A stretch of DNA of 64,000 bases from Scilla litardierei (GCA_030789695.1 CM061142.1:282412165-282476164); one strand, 5' to 3'; numbered from the stretch's first letter, positions 31,674-43,265 are shown. Numbers and translations are program-made. Notes: generated by a model from the sequence alone, not told the origin.

Positions 31674-33033
31674 TTCTCCCCCCTTTTTGGTGATGACAAA
31701 CCAACATAAATAATAATCAATAATAATGAAATTTACTTACTCCCCCTGCATTAATGACACGTTAGTTCCGTATTGAATAATAATCATACGCATCAAGTAG
31801 ACGAGGAAGATATAAAATATGAATCCTATTATTGCAATTTAGGATCTAAATCCACTTTTATATCTTAACTCCCCCTGAATCTAACATTTCAAATTAGATT
31901 CACGGTAAATTGCTTTAAGATATCATTAGCACATCGTCATTATTAATTCTCTCCCCCTTTGGCATTAGCAAAAAGACCGGGAGGAGATCAACGACAACAA
32001 CAATGGCTAAAAATAAAAGCACGAGAGTCTAAGAATATGACCATGGTCCAAATGACACCAATGGAAAATACCAAATATAAAATACCGAAGAAAATCAAGG
32101 CGTGCCAACGAGACCATAGTCGAAAATCGAAAAAATGAAATCATCAAAACTCAAAGCAATTGAGTTATGGAACATACTCTCCAATATCAACATTCTTGGT
32201 TAATTTAGTGCATGTAAAACAATTCTATGTTTTCATAAAAGTAAATCTATTTAACCAAAATAATCGTCGAGCGACGAAGTCAATATCAGAGACATAAATA
32301 CAATATGCACAAGAAAAAGATGCACACATCATACAACACCAAAGGTCACAACATCGATCCAAGAGGATCACAAAGAATAAGAAATCCAAATCTAAGTGAG
32401 TGCGATGTGAGGTGACAAGGTGATTAAAACAATATGCAATCAAAAACATGCAACAGTGTTATGCCAAAAATAGAGATAGAAACTTCGTAAAATTTACGGC
32501 ATACACAAATCTAGTACTAGCATGCATTCCAAAAGAGATACTCACTAAATGAGTCAATAAGAAGCATGGAATGCCATGAGCATGAGAAAGATAAGTACAT
32601 AATCATAAGCTCAAAACTAGCATCAAGATATGCATGAGATAGTCTAAAAACACAAAGAGACATCTACATGCATTCAACACACATGTATACCATATGTAAG
32701 AATATACTTACAACATTAAGCTCCCCCTACTTTGGTGCATCACTTAAGCACCATCAACTCCATTAGGATGAAAATCCTTGCAAGTCAAGGAGTTGGTAGG
32801 GTTGGTATCCCACGGTGGATTGAACCTAGAAAACATATTCTTGGAGCTAAATATTGATTTGTTGCTCCTTCTCTTACTCTTAAGTACCTGAAGATAAAAA
32901 TATCCTTCCATGGTACCCAAGTACATTGGGTCCTAAGAGATTAGACCTTTGGAAGCCAAGTCCAATTGGACTTAGACTTCCCAACGAAATCATCATTATG
33001 CACGACATTCATGAAATACGAATTAATATACGC
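31674..33033 (-). other. E6 3' internal region with multiple polypurine tracts
   Basis: On the minus strand AGGGGGAG occurs at 32721-32728, 31951-31958, 31869-31876 and 31740-31747, and the final tract AAAAAGGGGGGAGAA abuts the LTR (31676-31687). Repeated tracts of this kind are known in Sireviruses. The region has no convincing coding and occupies the place where pol would lie between gag and the 3' tracts. Confidence 0.75.
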
Positions 33034-35199
33034 TTATTTTTCATGCATGCTTATGTCCTTCGGGCCCCAAATAGTGAATGTCTTGGGAGCCCTAGTCCTA
33101 TTGGGAGCATGCACATGTTGTTGATTTCTATGTGATGCACGTGGCCTACGAGGAAGTGGCCTAGGATATGCATGACGTGGATAAGCATATGGCACATGAT
33201 GAAATGGTGCATGATGAAAATTGTTCATATGATAGTGATGTGGATGAACATATGCATGTGGAGTAACACGTGCATGAGTGTGTCTCACATGGTGTGCACG
33301 TGCTCGTGGATGTGGAGCATAAAAATCATCATACGTGCGAACATGTGGGGTAGGATGTGTGTTCCTACGTGACATAGTTTTGGCATACATAAATGCATGA
33401 CCCTTCTTTGGAGGTCCACCCAATGTGGGTTTCTTTCCAAACAGTGTTGTTTACCTAATGGAAGCACCATTGGTAGAAAAACTACCCACGGGGTGTTTAC
33501 TCCCACTAGTTGAGGCTTCGGAAGATGGCCTAACAAAGGTAGTGGATGATTTGGACGAGTCTCCCATCTTATACCCCAAGCCAATGTGATGATTGGCCGG
33601 AAGTAAGTCATTTAGGATATTATCCAAATGGTCCTTACCTTTATTGAATTTATTAATTCGGCCTAATGTGTACTCATACTTCTCAGTGAGAGAATGTATA
33701 GAAGCATCCAAGGTGGACACTTGCGATGTGAGTACATAAACACGAAACTTGAGATTCTCATTCTCGATACTCAAAGTTGAGTTTCGAGAAATCCAATCCG
33801 CTATCTCATGTTCATCCGAATCCTCAATATGAACATGCTCAAGTTGAGATTTGAGATTTACGATCTCATTTCTCAAACCTTCAACAACGGTGTCGTTGTT
33901 GATGATGATAGGCTTAGGTGAGGTTTGGAGACTAGTTAACTCATTTTTAATCTTACTATATCTACTAGCCAATTTAGAAAACTTAGACCAAAGTTGTTTG
34001 TTAGCTAATCTAAGTTCATCCATAGTTACCTCATCGCCTTCATCCTCGCTTTCATCCTCGCTTTCATCGGAGGAGGTCTTTTGATCATGTTCCTCTTTTC
34101 CCATGAAGCACATGTGTGCTTTCTCCACTTGTCCATCATCCGACTCTCCACTTGAGGAGTCCTCTTCGGAGTCGGTGAATGAGCCGACAAGCCCTTTCTT
34201 GTACCCCTTCTTGTACTTTCTCGACTTGTCGTACTTGGGTGCCTTCCACTTCTCCTTGTGTTTGTTGCGAGGACAATCCGGCTTGATGTGTCCTGGCTTG
34301 TTGCATTTATAACACACAGGAGCAGAGGCATTAGTCGAACTAAATTTAGAATTATTCTTGAACTTACCTTTTCGGAAGAATCGGTTGAACTTCTTTGCCT
34401 AATCGGCCAAAGCTTCTATGTCCAACTCGTCTTCCGATTCTTCATCATCGGTAGATGTAGATGGAGCGGCCTTAAACGCAATCGTCTTTTTCTTTGTCAC
34501 GTCTTGCTCCAAGTACGACTTCATCTTTTCCTGCATCTTGATCTTACTGTCCTTGCGTACCTCATAAGACAACAAGGTACCCATTAGTTGTACGACAGTA
34601 TATTTATTCATATCGTTACCTTCCTCGATGGCGAAGGTACGCTTTTCCCAACAAGAAGGAAGTCCGTCAATAATCTTTGAGACTTTCTCCTTTTGGGTGT
34701 AGATCTTCCCAAGAGCTTCCAATTCGTTGGAAATATCTACGAAGCGAGCATAGTACTCCTTCATACTTTCACCATGTTCCATGTGAAATAATCCGAACTC
34801 TTTGTTAGCAACAACGAGTTTAGAGTCTTTTACCGTACTCGTTCCTTCGTGCAAGATGAGGAGTTGGTTCCATATTTGATATGCACTCTTACATCTGCAT
34901 ATCTTGTTGAAGTCTTCTGGCTCCAACGCACATTGCAAGGCATTCATGGCCTTGGCATTGTTTACCTCCGCGGCGACCTCCGCGGTAGTCCACTTCGTGA
35001 AATCTTGTTCGGCGGGCTCGACATACTCCGTCAACGTAGCTCTCCATAGTGAAGTGCTCTGGAGGAACGTTTCCATCCGGCATTTCCAGTACCCATAATT
35101 GGTACCGTTGAAGAAGGGAGGCCTAGTTGAGGAGTGTCCTTCCATCACCGAAGAAGCTCCTTCACGATTCTTGAAGACGTTGTAGTCGTTGTTTGTCAT
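33034..35199 (-). pseudogene. Sirevirus gag of E6, two in-frame stops
   Basis: A copia Gag reading from ATG 35199 in one frame to TAA at 33034. It has an N-terminal gag domain (about residues 25-215: FFNGTNYGYWKCRMETFL, HGESMKEYYARF), a CCHC zinc knuckle (CYKCNKPGHIKPDC, near 34310), an acidic linker, a coiled-coil-like stretch and a His/Tyr-rich C-terminus (33100-33420). TAG at 34399-34401 and TAA at 33451-33453 interrupt the frame. Gag forms the virus-like particle and packages RNA. No protease motif (DSG) follows. Length about 720 codons. Confidence 0.85.
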
Positions 35200-35210
35200 A
35201 GCTATGAACT

Positions 35211-35224
35211 TGGTTCTGATACCA
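35211..35224 (-). other. Primer binding site of E6 (initiator-Met type)
   Basis: On the minus strand TGGTATCAGAACCA begins two bases after the LTR end. TGGTATCAGA is complementary to the 3' end of plant initiator tRNA-Met; the last bases deviate. Confidence 0.85.
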
Positions 35225-35226
35225 AA

Positions 35227-36958
35227 TGTAATGCCCTGCGTAGCTACTGCACAAGTACTAGAGGGGGGGTGAATAGTACTTTAAAATAATCAAGAGTGTT
35301 ATTCCTAATTATTATGCAAAACAAAAACAACAATGCGGAATAACTACAATCAACAAGAATCAAACAACGTAAACAATACGATATAACGGGTTCGGATCCA
35401 CCCAAGTCTCCCCGACTTGTTCCCGGTGATCCTACGTCCCAACCACCCGGATCCCCTCCGGATACTTGAGTTAGAAACCACTAACCCAAGCTTTGCACTA
35501 TGAAATTCTTGTAGAAAAACCTCTACAAGACCAAATCATACAAAAAAGAACATGTGACTCCCACAACCCGGGATCACACACTTCTCTCACAACCGAGAGA
35601 ACAACTTGCAAAAACAAAGTAAATGAAACAATGAAATACTTACCAACAAAATCCTATGCCTTGAGTAAACTTACGATTTTAGGGCAAGAAGGATTTTGGA
35701 GGAGAAGAAGTCACCAAACCCTAGCTCCAAGAAGTTGACCAGCAATAGAAGCCTAGGGAGGAGTTGGTGACCTTGAATCAAGCTCTTAGCTTGAGATGCT
35801 CGCAATGGAGAGAATCTCTCTTGAGGAATTAGGGCTCAAGAAGTTAAGGGAGAGATTCTTGTGAGAAGAGAGAGCTTTGAAATAGAGTTGAATGGCTCCT
35901 CTTTAATTTCTCTAAACCTCTAGAATATCAGCCTTGAATACTAGGAAAGAACCCCTCCAAGTACATATATGATAGATGAAAGAGAGAGCCAAAAATCATG
36001 CAATAAATACACCAACGGCTCTATTCTGAAGCAGTTTAATCGGTCTGAGAAGGATCACTGACCGATTAGTTTCTCAACTAGTCGGTCGGTGATTCTTCTT
36101 GGACCGACTAAGAGGATGACAACCAATAAAAATGGTTCAGGAGAAATTGAACTAGTCGGTCTAAGAAGACTTGCCAACAGACTAGTTTAACAATTAGTAG
36201 GTCGGTGAGTGTTCTTTGACCGACTAAGAGTTGAAATACGATAGGCTGTCTACTAGGAGAACTAGTCGGTTTAAGAACAAATTCCAACAGATTAGTTTCT
36301 CAACTAGTCGGTCGATAATTGTTCTTTGACCGGCTAACGATAAACAGTAGCTCAGGCTGTGAAAATGAAGATATAACTAGTCGGTCTAAGAAGGATTCCA
36401 AACCGACTAGTTTGACAACTAGTCGGTCGGTGAACCTTCTTGGACCGACTAATTGGTCAACAGTGAATGAGCTGAATTGAGGTAGGATATCTAGTCGGTT
36501 CACGAAGGATTACCGACCGACTAGATTGCCATCTAGTCAAATTGCCATCTAGTCGGTTGGTTCTTCTTCTTGAACCAACTAAGATGCACTAGAAGCCGCG
36601 AAATGAAGCGTAAGGCTTCGGGAATGATTCTATGGGCTTCTATGATAATCCTAGCTCTAATAATGTAAGACCTACTCAAGGCTGAACATTCTACGGAAAT
36701 AAACTAGAAGACTATAAATTAACCTTGACGAACCATCTTTAAAAGCTTCAATCCGAATCTCTTGACTTCAATAATGCTCCTAGAGCTTCAACGAAGCTTC
36801 AGGCTCACGATCACACACTTTGAGAAGTCTTGAGACGTCGCTTTTGATATACGTAGACTTTTGGCGACGATCTCCATAATTGCGCTCACAAGGAGTTAGT
36901 TCACGATATTTATGTTTGTTCATCATCAAAACCAAATCCGGGGAATCAATACTCAACA
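35227..36958 (-). mobile_element. E6 5' LTR
   Basis: 1732 bp, TGTTGAGTATTG to GGGCATTACA on the minus strand. Clearly more diverged from its partner LTR than in E3 or E5. Motif array at about 36038-36575, with one extra duplicated unit (AATTGCCATCTAGTC near 36525 twice). Confidence 0.9.
36038..36575 (-). promoter_or_regulatory. Palindromic AGTCGGTC array (E6 5' LTR)
   Basis: Pairs of AACTAGTCGGTC and TTGGACCGACTAA or TTTGACCGACTAA; the weak TATA-like TATATG on the minus strand near 35966 follows. Confidence 0.55.
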
Positions 36959-36963
36959 TTTGA

Positions 36964-37728
36964 GGCACTGAAGGAGTATGGAGATGTGCGTGCAAGAAGT
37001 CATACTGGACTAGCTCGTCTATGCCTTGGGTCATGTGCATCTGGCTCTGCATGGTCAGATACAGGGAGTCTGGGTCGAGCTAACTCCTACGGGCCTCAAT
37101 CCTCAGTTTAAAGAAATCATCAGCTTGGAAGCTCGGCAACTTTACAGATCGGCTTTCGATAGCTTAGAAGCTCGGTAACCTGATAACCCGGCTTCGATAG
37201 CTCGAAAGCTTGTCAACCTGATAATTCGGCTTCCAGTAGCTCAAAAGCTCAGTAGCTCTAGATCTAGCACAGAGCTCGGCAGCTCGGAGGTGCCGACCAC
37301 ATGATGCAGAATCATATTCGAGTTATAGTTGCTCTCCCATAGAAATTCTGTTTGAGTTCGGAATGTTCTCTAAATAGACTTCTAGTTGAATTAGAGTTCC
37401 GCTCCTAGTTGAATTTGGTTCGCCATAAATGCTATAAAAAGGGATGCTTGAGGAGGGTTTTTATGGCGATTGGCAAAAGGACAAAAGAGAGCTTTGAGCC
37501 GCCATTAGAAAGAAAGCAGTGGCCTAGATGAAAAAAACCACATCATGAAAGTGATGGCATGCTTGCAAATTAGGGGAAGGGGGCATTTATCCCAAACAAA
37601 GAAACCCACACCCTAAATCTCACCCCACCCACAACATATGAGCCACCCATGATGATGTGGCCAAATTATGGCCACATCTCTATCTACTTGTTTGTCCTAG
37701 TAGGACAACATCCTCTATTGTAATATAA
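36964..37728. other. Unassigned region, possibly a decayed LTR
   Basis: It contains a short repeated segment (about 37125-37265) with variants of AGCTCGGTAACCTGATAA and GGCTTCGATAGCTC. A plus-strand TATA-like GCTATAAAAAGGG lies at about 37431, with a fold-back (GCCATAAA/TTTTTATGGC). No gene recognised; a 35-codon minus-strand open stretch next to E6 matches nothing I know. Confidence 0.4.
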
Positions 37729-37757
37729 ACTAGTCATAACACGTGCCCTCAGGCACG
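37729..37757 (-). mobile_element. Possible Helitron 3' terminus
   Basis: On the minus strand: a hairpin CGTGCC-TGAG-GGCACG (37742-37757), eight bases, then CTAGT followed by T. This fits the Helitron 3' end rule (hairpin about 10 nt before CTRRT, insertion between A and T). No 5' TC end could be located to the right, so only the terminus is called. Confidence 0.35.
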
Positions 37758-38550
37758 GTTCATTTAAAATCTATGTTTTCCAAAATTTTGGGACATATAA
37801 TATTCCACTTCACAATTTAAAAGAACAAAAATTTATCATGCGAATAATTAATTAATTATATATAGTTAACTCATTCCACATAATTAATTCTTTACCATAA
37901 GTAATTCCACAAATAGTTAACTATTTTTTTCTTCGACGCGGGCGCATAATTAATTAATTCCATGTAATTAACTCATTCCACATAATTAATTCTTTCCCAT
38001 AAGTAATTCCACAAATAGTTAACTTTATTTTTTTCTTGGGAACATGTTAGGATTCAAATTTTTTGGTGGGATCCAGCCGTGTTAATTTATGGTAGATTGA
38101 ATGGATGGGATTTTTGCCACGTCATCAATCCATGTGATATGCTGAGGTTTTTTGTTTTCCCAAACACTCATCTCAGCCCTTCTTTTACCAAGATTAAATC
38201 CTAGCCATTCTTCTATTAACCTCTTTATACATCAGCATGATATCAGCCTGTCCTAGCCAGCAAGACAATTCAAAAAGGCGCGTGCTATAAACACTGAAGA
38301 CCCTTCGGTGCATGCACGGAATATTTTGCAACTGATGGGACGGAAAAAGAATTGACAACTCGCATTTACATCAGCTTTTTGGAGACGTGGGAATCACTTT
38401 TTTGTCTGACACTTAGCGGCATGCTCGCGGGTGTCTCCAAAGTTAGGCTCCAAATTTTCCCATGAATCAAAAAAAGAAATGGCTTTAAAATTATCAGCAT
38501 GCACATGGGCTGTCTGACAAAAAGCTATCTTTGCATGTGAATGTTGCATG
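37758..38550. other. AT-rich spacer, partly repeated
   Basis: Contains two imperfect copies of ATAATTAATTC / TCATTCCACATAATTAATTC (37870-38000) and ACGT-type promoter-like words (GCCACGTCAT at 38117, AGACGTGGGA at 38384). May be the inside of the possible Helitron or host promoter DNA upstream of 40403. No gene seen. Confidence 0.35.
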
Positions 38551-38917
38551 TTCACTGATCACGCCCCGGATATACACCCAGAGAACAGTTGTAGTTTTAC
38601 CGTAAGCGCATGGTATAGCGGCGAGCGGGTTATCGAACACAGGGAGGACGAATGACCGTGCTTGTTCTAATCAACCTGGCTATTTAAGAAGAGAGAAATT
38701 TGCCTTTGGCGATCCTGTCACAATCGTCAGACAAAGTACGGAAATATCAAATCAAATAAAGAACGTCTAGGGAATGGGGAATTCCCGCTACTCACCATAT
38801 TTCGTAAATGTGGTTCATCGGTATCAAAATTGCTAGAATAAGATTTAGGAAGAACTAGTTGCAACTGAATGTAGAACCAAGTTCACGCTCTCGCGCTGTT
38901 GCCGGTCTATAGCTATC

Positions 38918-39219
38918 CTAGGTTCGGGTCCAATCTCTTGCAAACCCTAGCCTAGGGAAGCTAGCATTAGGATCAACTTCATCGTTCAATCGCGCACCGA
39001 GCCCAATCTCTTGCAAACTCGGCCCACGACCTAGGTTGGGATAGTTCCTACCCGTCCAATCTCTTGCAAACGGGTATCGGCACGGAATTGCAACCGGAAA
39101 CCCTAGTATCGATCCAATCTCTTGCAAACCGATACTACGGAAATTCGATTCCAACCCAATTCGGATTTCTAGGGTTTCCTATCGAATTGGGATACAATCT
39201 CTTGCAAATCCCAATCGAT
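38918..39219 (-). other. Five hairpins with one invariant loop and five different stems (E9)
   Basis: The sequence CAATCTCTTGCAAA occurs five times, each flanked by a different complementary pair: CTAGG+GGGT/ACCC+CCTAG (38918-38955), CCGAG/CTCGG (38997-39022), TACCCGT/ACGGGTA (39049-39076), TAGTATCG/CGATACTA (39104-39137), ATTGGGA/TCCCAAT with outer ATCG/CGAT (39181-39219). In the minus-strand RNA the loop reads TTTGCAAGAGATTG. They lie about 400-700 nt downstream of the TATA box, in the expected leader. Confidence 0.8.
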
Positions 39220-39694
39220 ATGAACTCCTAGCTATCCGTAGTAAATCGCTCCCAAACTAATCCCTAATAACAATTCTAGCAAAATTTCTACCAATTCATC
39301 ACAAATATGAAATTGGGCTTGTAGGGTTCATCCCCACGCCCCAAGACGTGGAGACTACTCACAATTCATAGCGCAAACACAAAAATAATCAATGAAATAA
39401 ACAAGAGAATTCATTAAAATATTGAGATAAGCAATAAAAATAGAATTTTTAGAGAAGAGAGAGGCAAACCAATTGAGTTCTTCAAATAATCCAACAAAAA
39501 ATCAACTTTTGTCTCCTCTCCAATCACAAGAATAAAGCTAAAAAGTTAATCTAAAAAGCTGCAAAAATCTAAGAGAAAAGCTCTTCAAAACTAGGGTAAA
39601 AACAGGGGTTAAATACCCCCCAAAATCGTCCAAAAACTGTGACCAAAATACCCCTGCGCAGCCTGAAATCTGCAATTTTCGCTACAGGCAGCGC

Positions 39695-40105
39695 GTCGCA
39701 CTCGGCCGAGTGACATAAGTCGCTCGGCCGAGTGACATAAGTCGCTCGGCCGAGTGAGAAACCCTGTAATTTTCCAGTAAGTCTTGATCTTCAGGGGTCT
39801 TCACTTCGGGGGCGGCTCGGCCGAGTGAGTTGTCGTCACTCGGCCGATGGCTTCTTGGTACTCGGGCGGTCGGGATTATCCACTCGATCGAGTGGGTCTT
39901 CTGAAGCTCAGGCAGCCGAAAAACAGTAAGTTGGCGATTTTTGAATGGCTTCGTCTGGGCGCCACTCGGGCGGACGGGATCTCGTCACTCGGCCGATGTG
40001 GTCTCCGTCGCTCGGCCGAGTGCACATATGAATCGTGTCTGATCTAGTCGGCCGAGCAGTGTCTCGCTGGTCGGCCGAGTGACTCCTTCACTCGGCCGAG
40101 TGGGA
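39695..40105 (-). promoter_or_regulatory. Palindromic CTCGGCCGAG array upstream of E9 TATA
   Basis: At least eight full or near copies of CACTCGGCCGAGTGAC and variants (CGATCGAG, CGGGCGG) in 410 bp, directly upstream of the minus-strand TATA box. Confidence 0.65.
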
Positions 40106-40402
40106 CACTAAAAATGCCCAAACAGCTTGTTTTGGCCTCCTCATCGATCCTGCGACGTCCGTTCTTCTTTCGCTCCTCTCCAACAGCAAAATACCCCTTG
40201 GGGAGGTCGTCGGTGACACTCTGGAGTAGGCGTATCTCGAGATCACTCCCAATCGCTCCAAATCACCTGAAATGCGACAAAAACAACAAATCGTGAAAAG
40301 CATCGCAATGTCGTCGATATATCGTGAAAAACATGATTTGGGCGATCCAAATGGCATGCAAACATGCGGGAAAAAAGTGTAAAATAAGGAGTGATCATTC
40401 AC

Positions 40403-42428
40403 AGGTCTCAAACCATTCGCCACCCTACCCCCTAGCTATAACAACCCCCGCAAATCGATCTACATACACGCAACTTTGGTCACCGTTTATCTTCTCTCGT
40501 TTACTGAAATCCAATCCCCACCTCCTCTTATCAAGCGAGATCAGGGATAAAAAATCTTCAAAAGGCTTCTGCTGTTTGCGTGCCTATATACCCCCGCCAC
40601 CCCGTCCCCCCAGTGATCTCACACACACCAAGAGCTCCGACACCAACGAGAACAATGACCAAGACACTTTATTGAGAGCTCCGCCATAACCACAGACGCG
40701 GTGCAGATCAGCTTTTTGATGCTTTAGGAATTAAGATGAGTATATAAGGTGTGTTCTAATGGGAAGATCGGTTTTTTGCATAAACTAAATAAGGTCTTGG
40801 CACCATAATGATTGGGAGCTATATACTTGCATGATTGCCTTATTGCCAGAAGATATAGGATTTTGGATCCTAACCATTTAGCTGAAATTTCATTTTGTGA
40901 AACAATCATTGCTAGTTAAAAAGCGATATGGATCTCATTAGTTCCTTAGCATATATATCTCAAACCTTCATCTAGATTATTTCATGTAACTAAATTATTT
41001 TAGATGGATTGATCCTCACGAGTTTAAACTGAATGTCAAAAAAAAGATATCTCAACCTGGATTTGCAACCACCTTATTGAGGGCTTGTTTATACGTCATG
41101 AAGTTTCTTGGATTTAAATCATTCACCGCTATTAGCCACATTTCAAGTGTTAGGGTCTGCATGACGAGGCTTTGACATGAGTGTCATTAAGTCATGATGG
41201 CAGTGGTCATACTAAATAAGTAACATGAAGGGAGAATGAGATCATGGCAAGTGCTTGGAAAAAAGACCGGACGATACCAAAGGAGAACCCACATGTGACT
41301 TTAGTTAGAATATTTGGTGTTTACTTGACATGTCATTTGGTTGCTACTAGAAGCATTCATATATGAGCCATGCAAATTGCAATGAGTTTCCTATAGGGAC
41401 ACACCAATAAGTCATGTGTATGATTACGTGAGGATATAGATAATAAGCGAATGATAAGCAATCATATGTCCAAAAATTTTGTTCATATGTTGTCTACCTA
41501 AAATCTATAGTTCACATCGTTCCACAGAATGCCTGGTTTGACCATTAAACAGCCATAATGTACCATTGAAGTGCTATTAACAAATGTCAAATGAGTTTCT
41601 CAAATTTTGGAATGCCTAACATGTTCAGAGACATGAAATGTGTTCTGGAAATAGTGGTACCAGTAAAGAGACCTATTATATTGTATGTATCATCCTGACA
41701 AAATTGCAGGCCTTCAGCACTTGAAGGAATCTCCTTCGAGTATATAAAGAAGCATTAGTTCATCAAAAAACTGAACCCAATCTTCCCAATCTGAGAGCAC
41801 GAGGGAACCATAATGATCGGGAAGATCAGAACCCAATCTTCTTGTTGCACACATGCAAAAAATCTGTAGTGCTCCTTTTTGTTTAGATTGATCTTGGTTT
41901 CATTTTCTTATTAATGGGGAATATATTCTATTTGCAACTATATTGTATTCTTGCTAAGCCCTATGATTTGTCTTTAAAGGGCATCCAAAACCTGATTTCT
42001 TTAAAAGTGTCTTTATTTGTTCTTTTCTTCTAAAGAATGGTCATTTACTCGCAAATGTGTAAATTTATTAACATTCCTACATAAATAAATTTATGGTCTC
42101 AATTTTTCATTTGTCTAAATTAATTAATCTTGACATTTTTTTCAATTAAAAGGTATAATAAAAATAAAAACATAAAGAAAAATAACTAGGAAATGAAATA
42201 AATATTAACGTTTATATTTTACATTCACAGGAATCGATATCCGTGCACGAGGACGTCCGATAGAACTAACTCTAGCCCTGCTTTCTTGCAACGATATCGA
42301 TTGAAGTTACTCTAACTCTAGAGTAGGAAATTTAAATATTGCATTGGTATGAGCATGTTAGGTAGGGTAACGATGCCTGATTAGGTAATGCTTTTAGGTG
42401 TTGTTGCAGGGTTTGTTAATTGAGGAAT
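40403..42428. other. Possible host intergenic DNA with promoter-like segment
   Basis: Around 40586 there is CTATATACCCCC followed by a C-rich leader and an ATG (40654) with only six codons; no gene could be followed. Two related short segments, CACCATAATGATTGGGAG (40801) and ACCATAATGATCGGGAAG (41808), recur, the second forming a small fold-back with ATCTTCCCAAT at 41781. From about 42230 on the DNA may belong to the MULE below. Confidence 0.35.
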
Positions 42429-43265
42429 ATGGAATACAATAATTGGTTTGACGACAATTATTATGAACAATATAATGAAATTAATTTGAATGAGCCTCCT
42501 TACTATCACATTTCGGTAAGTATAATTTTGTATTTACTATATTTTTAATTATGTTAATGAAACTTATGCATATTTAACGAAAATCGTAGGATGATATACC
42601 TGAAACGAATTACGAGCCTGAATCTTGTGATCAAATCGTAGACTGTACAGATGATTTCAACACTGACATGGTAATTATTTCGACTCATTGTAATTGCGAA
42701 AAAAACATTAAGAAGATTCATTCGCAATATAATACATTTAATTTAACACAATCTTATGTGTTTGGTACTCGTAATGATCTCATAAATTGCGTGAAAGATA
42801 CTGGAAAACAGAGTGGATATGTCAATGTTATAAAGAGGTCGAAAACGTTGCAACCCGGTCATAAAGGTAATGTGACATTGGTGTGTGTGTGAGGAGTGGG
42901 AAGTATAGAAAGTATAATAACTCCAAGACTATTCCTGACGAATTAAAAAGGAATGGGACAGGAACAAAAAAATGTGATTGCCCATTTAAAGTGAAAGGGT
43001 ATCAATTGGCAATTGGGGTTGAATGGGTGGTTGTTGTAAACAGTGGAATGCACACCCACCGGCGGAGAGGTTAGAGGGCCACTCTCTTGTTGGTATTTTG
43101 AGTAATGAGGAGAAAAACATGATGATTGATATGACAAGTAATGCAATTCCCCCGAAAAACATTTTACTGACATTGAAGAGAAACGACAGTGAAAATATGG
43201 CCCACTTAAAACAAATATACAATGCTCGGTAAAAATATCGTCGCGAAATCCGAGAAGGCAGATCT
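42429..43265 (+). pseudogene. 5' part of a Mutator-like (MULE/FAR1-related) transposase gene, broken and truncated
   Basis: Exon 1 (42429-42515, MEYNNWFDD start) joins in phase across a 74-nt GT-AG intron (42516-42589) to exon 2. Exon 2 encodes the FAR1-type DNA-binding N-terminus seen in plant MULEs: YVFGTRNDLINCVKDTGKQS, KKCDCPFKVKGYQL, then a region ending IYNAR. Three lesions: a two-base shift in a GT run (about 42880), a frameshift near 43055 at the conserved His-Pro-Pro, and a stop at 43231. The reading stops at 43265 because a Sirevirus LTR is inserted, so the catalytic DDE domain is missing or lies beyond the inserts. Confidence 0.8.

Larger units (their letters stand above)
29963..36958 (-). 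mobile_element. E6, Sirevirus-type Ty1/copia element lacking pol (TSD TTTGA)
   Basis: LTRs 29963-31673 and 35227-36958, TSD TTTGA at 29958-29962 and 36959-36963. On the minus strand the order is 5' LTR, Met-type primer site, gag, then a long 3' region with several polypurine tracts, and 3' LTR. LTR ends (CTATTCACCCCC near the 3' end) and repeated GGGGGAG tracts are Sirevirus traits. No integrase, reverse transcriptase or RNase H was found, so it is non-autonomous. Confidence 0.9.
38556..40397 (-). mobile_element. E9, solo LTR, probably Athila/Tat-like (TSD TTCAC)
   Basis: 1842 bp bounded by TGATCA on both sides (TG...CA) and exact 5-bp duplicates TTCAC at 38551-38555 and 40398-40402. The minus strand is the transcribed one: motif array (about 40105-39695), TATA GTATTTAACCCC (about 39610), then the five hairpins, then GTGTTCGATAACCCG and CGGGGCGTGATCA at the end. 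No primer site follows, so it is a solo LTR left by recombination. Lineage inferred from the end sequence only. Confidence 0.85.

Noticed and set aside
33034..33423. His/Tyr-rich 129-codon frame as a separate gene
   Set aside because: It is in frame with the E6 Gag upstream, separated only by one stop; treated as the Gag C-terminus.
41781..41835. Possible microRNA hairpin with ATCTTCCCAAT and ATCGGGAAGAT arms
   Set aside because: Only about 10 paired bases with a large loop; too short for a plant microRNA precursor.
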